NCBI GenBank assembly: GCA_002370555.1
Contig: AP014718.1
Span: 62,001-126,000 of the forward strand
Direction: 5' to 3'
Origin: Arthrobacter sp. Hiyo4
GTDB taxonomy: Bacteria; Actinomycetota; Actinomycetes; Actinomycetales; Micrococcaceae
Length of the DNA: 64,000 bases
Under the pieces are notes generated by a model. It had not been told where the DNA came from, did no database searches, and worked only from the letters and a program-made list of their open reading frames with translations. A program made the translations under genes and the position numbers. Of the stretch, positions 22,428-30,837 are shown piece by piece; position 1 is the first letter of the stretch; each line of letters starts with the position of its first letter.

Positions 22428-22670
22428 ATGTGCCAAGAACTCTCCTGTTTTCAGGACTGGACGATCCTGACCGGAATGGACGTTGAGATTCGCCAATGGG
22501 GAGTGAAGGTTCGGATAGGTCGAGTTGATGTGGCGATGGAGGACGGTACGGCCCTTTGGTTGGCCGGGAACGGAGTCTACGAGCGAAAGATGATTGAAAA
22601 GGCTGAGGGATTCAGCGCATGGGGCTCCGCTTGTCGATGCGGACTTCCAAAGGAGGCGACAGCGGGCTGA
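22428..22670 (+). CDS. Small hypothetical protein
   Basis: 80-residue frame with an ATG preceded by AAGGA at a 7-base spacing, the best ribosome binding site in this otherwise gene-poor stretch. The central part, MDVEIRQWGVKVRIGRVDVA and EDGTALWLAGNGVYERKMIE, reads as alternating beta strands, resembling small proteins I recall from Arthrobacter genomes (VExRxxGxxVRxGxVExxMxDGxxLWLA). The product is not membrane-associated and has a short Cys/Gly tail. Function is unknown; the call rests on the start site and protein-like composition. Confidence 0.45.
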   Translation: MCQELSCFQDWTILTGMDVEIRQWGVKVRIGRVDVAMEDGTALWLAGNGVYERKMIEKAEGFSAWGSACRCGLPKEATAG

Positions 22671-23139
22671 AAATCGGTAAACTCCCTACTTCCAGGGCTT
22701 GGGCGGGTTTGCAAGGCTGGCTGTGCTTTCAGCATCCCTGACCTATTGTGTGCTCTTGGGAGCGGGGCGGACGTTATGACCAAGTGGGTTTCTCCTAGTG
22801 CCGGGCCCGAGCGGTGTTGCGCAACTACGACGCACCGCCGGCAAAAGTTTGCTGCTCATGCCCCTGCCCGTTCAGAAACGACGTGCGGCGGAAACGCTGA
22901 TCCGATGCTAGAAAGCACACCAGGCGCCTTCCTCCGGACTTTGTCTGTTTGCGGGTGGAATCTGAATCTGTGGTGATTAGGGTTCCAGGAGACCGAGGTG
23001 GAAGTGACACCGTCTGGATCACCTCGGGAAGGAACGTGTGTCTGGCAGGGTAGTGAATAGAGCGCCCGGGAACCGGCTTGGCGCCCGTGACTAGGTCGTT
23101 CGGTTTTCGTGCACGCTGTTTCAGGTGATGATGAGCAAA

Positions 23140-23178
23140 GGTGGAGCTGCCACCGCGAGTACCACTAGCAGCTCCACC
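23140..23178 (-). terminator. Hairpin downstream of the second dimethylglycine oxidase gene
   Basis: GGTGGAGCTGC (23140-23150) and GCAGCTCCACC (23168-23178) form an 11-bp perfect stem about 40 bases past the stop at 23216. There is no long T run, so termination is probable rather than certain. Confidence 0.6.
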
Positions 23179-23215
23179 CACCCGTGCCACGTCAGGGGGA
23201 CGTGCTCATGGCGCG

Positions 23216-25657
23216 TTAGCTCCGCAGCCGGGTCATCTGCGGGTCGAAAAGCGGTTCCTCCGCCACTGCGGCAGGGACCCTTTCTCCGAAATAACCTATA
23301 GTCAGGTCAGTGCCGGGCGAGGACAACTTTTCCGGCAGCCAGGCGTAGGCGATTCCTGCATCAATCGTGTATCCATATGCGGCGCTGGTCACGTAGCCAA
23401 CGACAGTTTCTCCGTTATAGACCGGCTCACGTCCGGCGACCACTGCTCCGGGCTCCTTGAGCACCAGGGGAACGAGCTTGCGCTCTACTTGGGTGCGTCG
23501 CTTTTCGACGGAGGACCTGCCGATAAAGTCACGACTGGACTTTAGTGCCACGGCGAAACCTAGCCCTGCCTCGAACGGGTCGTGTTCAAAGGTCATGTCT
23601 GTCCCGAAGGAGCGATAGCCCTTCTCGAGACGGAGGCTTGCGAAAGCGCCTCGTCCGGCAGCAATGACCCCAAGGTCGTCACCGGCTGTCCACAGTGCGT
23701 CCCAAAGGCGCAGCCCGAAGTCAGCTGTCGTATATAGTTCCCAGCCGAGTTCACCCACATATGACAGTCGGATGGCAGTGACGGGAACTCCGGCAACGAA
23801 TCCCTGGCGGGCCTGGAAGTAGGGGAAACTCTCAGAGCTGAGGTCCAAGTCTGTCAACTTGGACACAAGCGTGCGCGCGTTCGGGCCCCAGACTCCTACA
23901 CAGCATGTTTCAGAGGTGATATCACGTATGACGACGGCCTCGTCTGGGCGCAGATGGCGATTCATCCAGTCAAGGTCCAATCTGCCATTGGCCCCGACCT
24001 GATACTTGTCCTCTGCCAGCCGGGCGACTGTAATGTCGCTTCGGATCCGCCCTCCTTCATCCAGCATAAGACAGTAGGTTACGGATCCGACCGCCTTATC
24101 GACCGTCTTGGTAGTCAGACGTTCGAGAAAGGCTGTTGCCCCAGCTCCGCTGACTTCCAGCCGAGTCAGGGCCGTCATGTCGTACATGGCGACGTTTTCG
24201 CGTGTGGCCTTGGCTTCTGCGGCAACGATGGGGCTCCAATACTTCGCTGCCCACGGGTTTCGTTCCCGAACCTCCAACGTGTCCAGCAAAGGCTTATTGG
24301 CTCCGTACCAAAGCGGCATCTCCCACCCATGCACAGGCACGAACTCGCCTTCCATGGCGACCTCCCGTGCGTAGAACGGGCTCACACGGAGGTTACGGGG
24401 GCCGGCGATCGGCTCCACGGGGTGCTTGATGGCGTAGACGTCCAAGTAGTTCTGGCCCGCCCGCTCAAGGACATAGCTGTCGTCGAGCTCGAAGGAATCA
24501 AAGCGGTTCAGATCGCACTCACTGAGGTTGAATGAGCGGGAATAGCCATCGGTGAGGCACTCAGCCAGCGCGCGTGCAACCCCTGCTGAATGGGTCACCC
24601 AGACGGCCTCGGCCACCCAGAAGCCCTGTAGATGCGGCGCTTCGCCGACGAGCGGAAAGTCATCGGCTGTAAAGGAGAAAACACCGTTCATCCCTTCGAC
24701 GATGGAAAGGTTTGCCGTCTCGGGAAAAAGCCGGTGGGTTTCCTTCCAGGCTCCCTCAAAGTCGTCCAGAGTGAGCGGAAGGGTGCTGGGCATGATTTCT
24801 GCTTCGTCGACGGACAGAAGTTCGCTGTAGTGCACAGGGATTGGCTGGTGCTCGAATGATCCAATGTCCAGCCGGTCGAAGCGTTCACGGTAGTACACGC
24901 CTCCGTCACCATGGCGAATGAGAGGCCCCGTTGCCTCGGTTGTTGCCCCGGCGAGGGAAGGAAGGGGCTCGGTGATCGCGTCGCAATGGGCGAGCGGCAA
25001 AATAGGAAGCCGCAGCCCGGCCATGGCTGCGATTTTCTGGCCCCATATACCTGCGCAACAAACGACGTAGTCGGCAGGGAACTCGCCTCGGTCCGTTGCT
25101 ACGCCTGTGACCTTTCCGTTCTCCATGAGGATGTCCAGGACCTCGTGGCGATCCAGGACGCGCACGCCGCGGCTGCGGGCGCGGTCGAGCTGGGCGTTGA
25201 CTGCCCGGACTGACTTTGCGATGCCATCAGTAGGGGTGGAAAGCCCTCCCAGGACAACCTCGGGGTTGAGCAGCGGCTGGATCTTCAGGCATTCCTCTGC
25301 GGATACGATCCGAGCTTCCACCCCGCATGCCGTCGCGTAGCCATGGCGACGGTGTAGTTCAGCCAGACGTTCCGGTGTCGCGGCCACTTCAAGGCCACCG
25401 ACCGGGAGGAAACAAGGTTCGTCATTATAGGACAGCGATTTGAACTTGTCAGCTGTGTACTGGGCCATCTTCGACATCGCTCTTGAGGCGTGAGTCTGAA
25501 AGACCAGGCCCGGGGCATGTGAGGATGATCCTCCGGGAGTAGGCAGGTCCCCTTTGTCCAGGACGGTAACGCTTGTCCAGCCAAGCTCTCCCAATTCGTC
25601 GGCAAGTGCAGCGCCAACAACTCCTGCCCCAATTATCACTACGCGCTTGTCTGACAT
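23216..25657 (-). CDS. Dimethylglycine oxidase (FAD oxidase plus folate-binding GcvT-like domain)
   Basis: Intact 813-residue enzyme, close to the roughly 830-residue A. globiformis enzyme. It oxidises N,N-dimethylglycine to sarcosine with O2 and transfers the methyl carbon to THF. The N-terminal FAD motif is RVVIIGAGVVGAALADELGE. SSSHAPGLVFQTHAS contains the flavin-linking histidine (residue 47). The oxidase half ends with HLQGFWVAEAVWVTHSAGVA. The C-terminal half shows VAMYDMTALTRLEVSGAGA, VGANGRLDLDWMNRHL, RLSYVGELGWELYTTADFG and LRLEKGYRSFGTDMTFEHDP. The start ATG is preceded by AAGGAGA. It diverges from the TetR gene at 26206 across a region with two operator-like sites. Confidence 0.93.
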   Translation of the reverse strand: MSDKRVVIIGAGVVGAALADELGELGWTSVTVLDKGDLPTPGGSSSHAPGLVFQTHASRAMSKMAQYTADKFKSLSYNDEPCFLPVGGLEVAATPERLAELHRRHGYATACGVEARIVSAEECLKIQPLLNPEVVLGGLSTPTDGIAKSVRAVNAQLDRARSRGVRVLDRHEVLDILMENGKVTGVATDRGEFPADYVVCCAGIWGQKIAAMAGLRLPILPLAHCDAITEPLPSLAGATTEATGPLIRHGDGGVYYRERFDRLDIGSFEHQPIPVHYSELLSVDEAEIMPSTLPLTLDDFEGAWKETHRLFPETANLSIVEGMNGVFSFTADDFPLVGEAPHLQGFWVAEAVWVTHSAGVARALAECLTDGYSRSFNLSECDLNRFDSFELDDSYVLERAGQNYLDVYAIKHPVEPIAGPRNLRVSPFYAREVAMEGEFVPVHGWEMPLWYGANKPLLDTLEVRERNPWAAKYWSPIVAAEAKATRENVAMYDMTALTRLEVSGAGATAFLERLTTKTVDKAVGSVTYCLMLDEGGRIRSDITVARLAEDKYQVGANGRLDLDWMNRHLRPDEAVVIRDITSETCCVGVWGPNARTLVSKLTDLDLSSESFPYFQARQGFVAGVPVTAIRLSYVGELGWELYTTADFGLRLWDALWTAGDDLGVIAAGRGAFASLRLEKGYRSFGTDMTFEHDPFEAGLGFAVALKSSRDFIGRSSVEKRRTQVERKLVPLVLKEPGAVVAGREPVYNGETVVGYVTSAAYGYTIDAGIAYAWLPEKLSSPGTDLTIGYFGERVPAAVAEEPLFDPQMTRLRS

Positions 25658-25873
25658 AGAATCTCCTTGAAAATGAGCGTAACTGGCCTTCGCCGGCAGC
25701 GGTGGGTTGAGGCGGCGGAGTCAGCGAGCCACGTTGGTGTAGGGGTTGCCTGATACAGGTGATTTGGGCGACCGTTGTCGGCTGTCAGCGAGACTGAAGC
25801 GCCGGAGCTACGGCGCCGGCTCGAGACGACACCAAGCGAGGTCGAAAATCTCGAAGGTAACCCGACGTGGCGT

Positions 25874-25892
25874 TAATAAACGAATATTATTG
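25874..25892. promoter_or_regulatory. Degenerate second operator-like site
   Basis: Reading the minus strand gives CAATAATATTCGTTTATTA, sharing CAATAATATTC with the perfect operator at 25971-25989. It lies closer to the dimethylglycine oxidase gene and may serve its promoter. Confidence 0.45.
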
Positions 25893-25961
25893 GACTGTAA
25901 TGCCCGGGTGTCAGCCCGTCAATAGTTCCCATTCATCCCGCACGCCACTCGGTCTGAGATC

Positions 25962-25990
25962 TTGACTGCTCAATAATATTCTATTATTGT
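25962..25990 (+). promoter_or_regulatory. Promoter overlapped by a perfect palindromic operator, upstream of the TetR regulator
   Basis: TTGACT (25962-25967), a 17-base spacer and TATTGT (25985-25990) form a good sigma-70-type promoter reading towards the TetR gene. The palindrome CAATAATATTCTATTATTG (25971-25989) covers the spacer and -10, so a bound repressor would block RNA polymerase. The same arrangement recurs at 27870-27898. Confidence 0.75.
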
Positions 25991-26205
25991 CGAGGCTGGC
26001 GCAGGCTTTTTTGTTAGTACAGGTCAGCCACATGTTGTTTTTGCGGAGCAAGGATGCCCCGCAAAAGGCGCTCTCCCACCTCAGAGACGATGTGGGAACT
26101 ACGGCGTGCCTCCTCTCGTGGTCGCAAGCCAGGTGAGGCGGGCAACAGGGTTTGCAAGCTAGCAATTAGTATGGTCTGAGGATCGTCAGAGACAGAAGGT
26201 AACAA

Positions 26206-26865
26206 ATGCCAGAAACAGGCCCTGTCGCGATAGACCAAGGACGCCAGGCGTCCTTGCAACGCCAGGAAATACTACTGGTCACCGAACGATTGTTGGCGAA
26301 ACGAGGCTTCGACGGCATCCGGCTGCGCGACGTATCCGTAGCGGCCGGCGTCTCCATTGGCATGATCCAGCATTATTTCGTCACCCGTGATGATCTGGTG
26401 CGTGAAACTCTTGAGAACTCAAGTCTTCGCCGCGCCGAGAACTGGATACAAGGCGCGGCCGAAGCCGGCGATGGGCCAACCAGGGTCAGAACTTTGCTTT
26501 TGGATGCGGTCGCCGACCGTGAACGCTGCACCATTTGGATCGAAACCTGCGCGGCGGCCAGCCGTTACGAGGAGCTCCAAGCCCTGACAACGCGGACCAC
26601 GAACGCCTGGAGAAGCGTGCTGCGGCACGCTATCGACGCGGGCGTCGCCGAAGGGGACTTTGTTCCACGGGCTCCAGTGGGAAGGATCGTAGATATTCTT
26701 GTCGGTCTCATCGATGGGATGATGCTCGAAGTTGCCATCCGGAACCAGGATTACACGCCGGATTACATCAATTCGTTGCTGCTTGAAGTGGCGAGCGGGC
26801 AGTTGGGCGCGCACTTCGATCCGGTTGCCGGCGACACTCAAAGACGGCGTGAATTATCAGAATAG
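26206..26865 (+). CDS. TetR/BetI-type transcriptional regulator
   Basis: Intact 219-residue repressor. The N-terminal helix-turn-helix shows QEILLVTERLLAKRGFDGIR and LRDVSVAAGVSIGMIQHYFV; the GMIQHYF form is typical of BetI-like regulators. The C-terminal domain (ADRERCTIWIETCAAASRYE, VDILVGLIDGMMLEVAIRN) is a TetR_C-type ligand pocket. It is divergent from dimethylglycine oxidase and upstream of the ABC importer. Because its own promoter and the importer's promoter carry the same palindrome in the same position, it most likely represses itself and the importer, and is relieved by an N-methylated amine. The inducer is inferred. Confidence 0.88.
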   Translation: MPETGPVAIDQGRQASLQRQEILLVTERLLAKRGFDGIRLRDVSVAAGVSIGMIQHYFVTRDDLVRETLENSSLRRAENWIQGAAEAGDGPTRVRTLLLDAVADRERCTIWIETCAAASRYEELQALTTRTTNAWRSVLRHAIDAGVAEGDFVPRAPVGRIVDILVGLIDGMMLEVAIRNQDYTPDYINSLLLEVASGQLGAHFDPVAGDTQRRRELSE

Positions 26866-26911
26866 GGGTCCTCCACGGTCTAGCGGACGGCTGCTCGCTT
26901 CCTCTGATGCC

Positions 26912-27019
26912 GGCGACATGATTGTCGCCGCCGAAGACGCTCAATTCGGAGAGCCCGAGATTCAGTACGGCTCGGGCCCGGTGACGCTGCTAATGCCGTT
27001 CGGACTAGCAGAGGCATGA
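26912..27019 (+). pseudogene. Enoyl-CoA hydratase/isomerase fragment
   Basis: A 35-residue stretch, GDMIVAAEDAQFGEPEIQYG and SGPVTLLMPFG, matches the conserved middle of crotonase-family proteins (the CDxxxAxEDAxFGxPE motif). Nothing before or after continues the homology, and the frame stops 13 bases beyond. It is a relic of a lost gene just after the TetR regulator. Confidence 0.65.
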
Positions 27020-27869
27020 ACTTGGGAGGGTGTTTAGACGAAAGCTCCTACTACGACACTTGCCTTCCATCCACGTCAGCGAGCAGCGTACGAAAAAGAG
27101 TCCCGTTGCGATTTGGCATTCCACCAAGGCCCCCGAAGGCTTGACGTCCTTGGGGAGTTGGTTCAGCCCGGCATCGCGAGTCTCTCGCGGATAACGGAGA
27201 GACCGTTGACCGGGCAACAGCGGACCTTGCGACGCCGGAGGGATCGGCCATCCAGGGGTGGCTGAGTTACGGCCGCGGTCTGATTATCGACCACCTTGCC
27301 CTCGCGAAACAGTATGTAGCCGGCGTGCGCCACTCTCTGGAACGGCAGCAGGTTGATGGCACCTCTGAAGGAGCAGGATCTCTTGGACGAAGCCAGCCCT
27401 CGGGAGTACATCTAGGCGAAACGGAATCGACAGATCTCGGCGGACCAGGGGCAAGCGGCGAATACCTCGATGTGAACCTGGAGCGGGTGCCTTTCTTGGT
27501 GTCCAGGAGTCGACCGCATCCGAATCTCCGCTCAGGTGAGACGAAGTTTCTCGCCGGCGCGGCCACGGCGGCGATGCTTGGGCGTGAACCAGCTTTTGCG
27601 AAAGCATGCCCTGGAGATGAGTCCGCTCTGCCGGGCACCAAGGTATCGCGATGGCTAAAGGTGTACAGCTGCATTCCGGCCACTCCTGAGAGAGGCCGAG
27701 AGGTCCTCAAATAAGCGCACTAGAGGAGCACCTCTCACCTCTCAAAAGCTGACCGGTCTTAGGCCTTCTTACTCCCAGCCCGCATCAGGGTGAGACCTCG
27801 CATCAGATGTTATATAGATCCGCCACTCGAAGGCGTTCCCGTCGTTACGGCCGCTTGTGGAGAGACCTA
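27020..27869. other. 850 bases without a recognisable gene
   Basis: Open frames exist on both strands, for example a plus-strand frame from about 27178 to 27714, but none shows a known motif or a good start site. The 3' part (27720-27869) is a plausible long leader or upstream region of the ABC importer. Probably decayed DNA. Confidence 0.4.
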
Positions 27870-27898
27870 TTGACCCCCTCATAATAACGTATTACTGT
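27870..27898 (+). promoter_or_regulatory. Promoter with operator core upstream of the ABC importer
   Basis: TTGACC (27870-27875), 17-base spacer, TACTGT (27893-27898). The core ATAATA-ACG-TATTA (27881-27894) starts exactly 11 bases after the first base of the -35 box, identical to the spacing in the TetR gene's promoter. This implies shared control by that TetR protein. Confidence 0.7.
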
Positions 27899-28065
27899 TA
27901 TTGCGAACAGGCCCTGATGTGGTGCATGTCACGATCGGCGCGTGGATGGTAGCGCCGACGGAGCCACTTCGGCAGACGTCAAAAGGCCAGAAACTCAACG
28001 GAAACAAAGTCGTCTCCTTGAGGCCCCCGCTCGCTAACAGCTCTACGAAAAGGAAACCGAACACA

Positions 28066-29122
28066 ATGAAGAATTTCCGCGGAAGAAAGCCCGCAGCGAT
28101 GGGCATAGCCGGTCTGATACTGGCAGCAACTGCAGGATGTGCAGGGGAACAACGGAGGCGTCCAATGCCGGCAGCACCACATTAACGGTGCTCGACTACG
28201 GCGGGCCATATCAGAAGGCCCAGGAAACGGAATACTTCGAGCCGTGCGCGAAGGAGCTTGGCATAACAGTCAAGACCGACGAGCCGACCGACTTTTCCAA
28301 GATCCGTACGGCCGTGGATTCAGGCAACGTGCCGTGGGACCTTGTCAACGTCACTAATGATTTCGGCAGCGAGAAGAACGGTGACGCCTACCTGGAGCCG
28401 ATCGACTACAACATCGTCGATAAGACCAAGCTCATCGACGGCTACGGTGAGAAGTACCGGGTGGGCTCCGACATCGAGGCCTTGGTGATGGCGTACAACA
28501 CCGACAAGGCATCCAAGGGACCGACGTCCTTCGCGGAATTCTTTGACACGAGCGCATTTCCCGGCAAGCGCGCACTGTACAAGAGTGTTTCGGCTGGCGT
28601 TCTGGAAGCGGCACTCGTCGCGGACGGCGTAGCGCCCGACAAGCTCTACCCTCTCGACCTGGACCGGGCGTTCAAAAAGCTGGACACCGTCAAGAAAGAT
28701 ATCGTCTGGTGGGAGACGGGTGCCAGCTCACAGAGCCTGCTCTCTTCCGGTGAGGCAGCAATGGGTCTCGTTTGGGTGGGCCGGGCAGCTGACGCAGCAA
28801 AAGTCGACGGGCCCCGGTCAAGGTCTCCTACGACCAATGGCTGCAGGTCGATGACTACTGGGCCATTCCCAAAGGCACGAAGAATGCTGAAATGGCTAAC
28901 AAGCTCATTGAATGCATGAACGATCCAAAGAAGCAGGTGGCATGGGCCCAAAAGATGGTCTACGGGCCTGTAAACAAGGAAGCGGCTAAAGATCCCACTG
29001 TGGTCAGTGAGCCTCTCCGACCCACCAACCACCTGGATAAGCAAATCGCCGTGGACGATGACTACTGGGCCGAGAACTACGACAAGATTGCCCAGCGGTT
29101 TAATGAATGGATCGCCCAATAA
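28066..29122 (+). CDS. ABC importer substrate-binding lipoprotein (PotD/spermidine-putrescine type); two frameshifts
   Basis: Captures the substrate outside the membrane for the permeases encoded next. A lipoprotein signal peptide with GIAGLILAATAGCAG places the lipid cysteine near residue 26. The mature part reads LTVLDYGGPYQKAQETEYFE, FSKIRTAVDSGNVPWDLVNV and WWETGASSQSLLSSGEAAMG, then in a third frame YDQWLQVDDYWAIPKGTKNA and ending YDKIAQRFNEWIAQ. Breaks lie near 28140 and 28815. This is a PotD-like type 2 binding protein. Its TAA overlaps the next ATG by one base. Together with the nearby oxidases, an N-methylated amine or betaine-like substrate is likely, though a true polyamine is possible. 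Confidence 0.85.
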
Positions 29123-29973
29123 TGTCCCTGAAGTTGAAGTCGGTTGGCTCAGGGGTGAAGGGCAGCAGCCGCGGTTGGCTGCTCTTCACCCCTGCCTTCC
29201 TGTTCTTTGTCGTGTTCTTCCTGGTGCCCCTTGGAGTCATGTTCCAGGAGTCCATGAAAAGTGGTGGCGAGACGTATCAGATGGTTCTTCAGTCGACGCT
29301 GTACGGCCGGATTTTTGCTGACACGGCAAGGGTTGCTTTCCTCACCACCATCGCCTGCCTCCTGCTTGCGTACCCGTACGCTTACGTGCTCAATCGCGTC
29401 GGCCCTCGTCTGAAGCTGCTGCTCATCGTTCTGGTTCTCATGCCGTTCTGGGTCAGCCTCCTGAGCCGCACCTTCGCATGGGTCGGTCTGCTGCAGGACA
29501 CAGGAATCATCAACAGCTTCCTTCAGTTCGCAGGGCTGATCAGTGCACCGCTTCCGCTTATCCGCACACCGGTGGGCGTCTTGATCGGCATGGTCCACGT
29601 TCTGCTGCCGTACATGGTCCTGCCGCTGATGAACACGATGGCCGACATCGATAAGGGCCAGCTCCAGGCAGCACGCAGCCTCGGCGCAACGCCACTGCAG
29701 CGATTCCTGCGGGTCTTCTTGCCACTCTCGGGCCCCGGTATCATTGCCGGTTTCGTTTTGGTCTTTGTACTCAGCCTCGGCTTCTACATCACACCTGCGA
29801 TGTTGGGCGCCCCTGGAAACATGATGATCGGGGAGTTGCTGATTCAGGAGACTCAGAAAGTTGGCCTGGTCCGTGCCAGTGCACTGGGCATTCTTTTGCT
29901 GGGCGGAACCTTAGTTTCTTTGGGCCTCCTGGCAGGTATATGGAAGACCTTTAGCCGGAAGACAAAGTCATGA
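29122..29973 (+). CDS. ABC importer permease (PotB type)
   Basis: Intact inner-membrane permease of 283 residues with about six helices. The first is LLFTPAFLFFVVFFLVPLGV and the last is ASALGILLLGGTLVSLGLLA. The cytoplasmic EAA loop that docks the ATPase reads LQAARSLGATPLQRFLRVFL and PLSGPG. The ATG at 29122 overlaps the binding-protein stop codon by one base, and its own stop overlaps the next permease start, showing translational coupling. Confidence 0.92.
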   Translation: MSLKLKSVGSGVKGSSRGWLLFTPAFLFFVVFFLVPLGVMFQESMKSGGETYQMVLQSTLYGRIFADTARVAFLTTIACLLLAYPYAYVLNRVGPRLKLLLIVLVLMPFWVSLLSRTFAWVGLLQDTGIINSFLQFAGLISAPLPLIRTPVGVLIGMVHVLLPYMVLPLMNTMADIDKGQLQAARSLGATPLQRFLRVFLPLSGPGIIAGFVLVFVLSLGFYITPAMLGAPGNMMIGELLIQETQKVGLVRASALGILLLGGTLVSLGLLAGIWKTFSRKTKS

Positions 29974-30832
29974 GCATCGCCAAATCAGACCTCAAACCAA
30001 CAGCTCTTGTTGTCAACCCGAAGACTGCCGCCGTCAGGCAGAAGCCTCTTAGGAAAGTATCCTTTCGGTGGGTGATGTTGACGGTCGTCGTGGCGTTCGT
30101 TGGCCTCTACCTTATTCTGCCGACCTTGTTCATTATTCCGATGTCCTTCAGTGGAGCATCGTCCCTGGGCCGGTTCAACGGTGAGTGGACCTTCAAGTGG
30201 TACGAGGAACTATTCGCTGCCCAGAACTGGGCAAGAGCCGCAGGAGTTAGTTTCCAAGTAGGTCTGCTGTCAACTGCAGTAGCTACGACGCTAGGAACGG
30301 CTGCAACGTTCGGGCTGTTCAAACTCAGCCCCGGATCCGATCGGTGATGCAGGGCATGAGCCTTGCGCCGTTGATCATCCCTCCTGTGATCATCGGTATC
30401 GGCATTTACATCCTGATGCTCAAATGGGGCCTTTTCGGCAGCTTGCTGTCCTTGGTGGTCGGCCACACCGTCTTGGCCATTCCATTCGTCATTGTGGCTG
30501 TCAGCACCAGCCTTTCCCAGTTTGATCCTGCACAGGAACAAGCGGCAGCGATCCTAGGTGCGGGTCCATGGACCCGATTCTGGCGGGTTGTCTTCCCCCA
30601 GATCCTCCCGGGCATTATCGCCGGCGCGTTGTTCGCCTTCGTCACTTCTTGGGACGAAGTAGTCGTCTCAACATTTCTGGTGTCCCCCAACTTTCGGACC
30701 CTTCCGGTGGAAATGTGGATTCAGGCTCGAACCACCGTCACTCCGGTACTAGCCGCCCTTTCTACGATCCTGATGGTCGTTTCAACCCTGGCGCTAGTGG
30801 GCATGCTCCGTCTGCAGCGCGAAAAGAAGTAG
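29970..30832 (+). CDS. ABC importer permease (PotC type); one frameshift near 30338
   Basis: Second permease of the importer, about 287 residues after repair. The first helix is WVMLTVVVAFVGLYLILPTL and the EAA-loop stretch is QEQAAAILGAGPWTRFWRVV. The frame breaks after FGLFKLSP, where LFKLSPRIRSVMQGMS would be expected, and resumes as MQGMSLAPLIIPPVIIGIG. One base in the CCCCGGATCCG run accounts for it. The last helix is VLAALSTILMVVSTLALVGM. Confidence 0.88.
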
Positions 30833-30837
30833 GAACA

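Larger units (their letters stand above)
22013..23215. other. 1.2-kb mostly non-coding region upstream of purU
   Basis: Holds the promoter of the purU operon (not pinned down), a tandem direct repeat at 22379-22420, one plausible small gene (22428-22670, separate entry) and the hairpin beyond the second dimethylglycine oxidase. I looked for the glycine riboswitch expected in such loci and did not find its conserved core. Confidence 0.5.
25658..26205. promoter_or_regulatory. Divergent regulatory region between dimethylglycine oxidase and TetR regulator
   Basis: No gene is seen in 550 bases. The region contains the palindromic operator/promoter at 25962-25990 and a weaker copy at 25874-25892, and must drive both flanking genes. 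The minus-strand promoter of the oxidase could not be placed precisely. Confidence 0.6.

Noticed and set aside
23216..25657. Loss of the covalent-FAD histidine in the dimethylglycine oxidase
   Set aside because: At first I looked at the GGLSTPTDG region, which lacks His. The flavin-linking position is the GSSSHAPG motif, and its His is present.
27325..27714. 129-codon plus-strand frame before the ABC importer
   Set aside because: Composition is unlike the neighbouring genes, with no motif and no ribosome binding site.
22013..28065. Glycine riboswitch expected near dimethylglycine/sarcosine and folate genes
   Set aside because: I searched both strands upstream of purU, the second oxidase and the importer by eye. 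The conserved glycine-aptamer core was not seen.
29970..30832. Programmed ribosomal frameshifting as the reason for split genes
   Set aside because: Breaks occur at unrelated sites in very many genes, without slippery heptamers and downstream structures. Sequencing indels explain them better.
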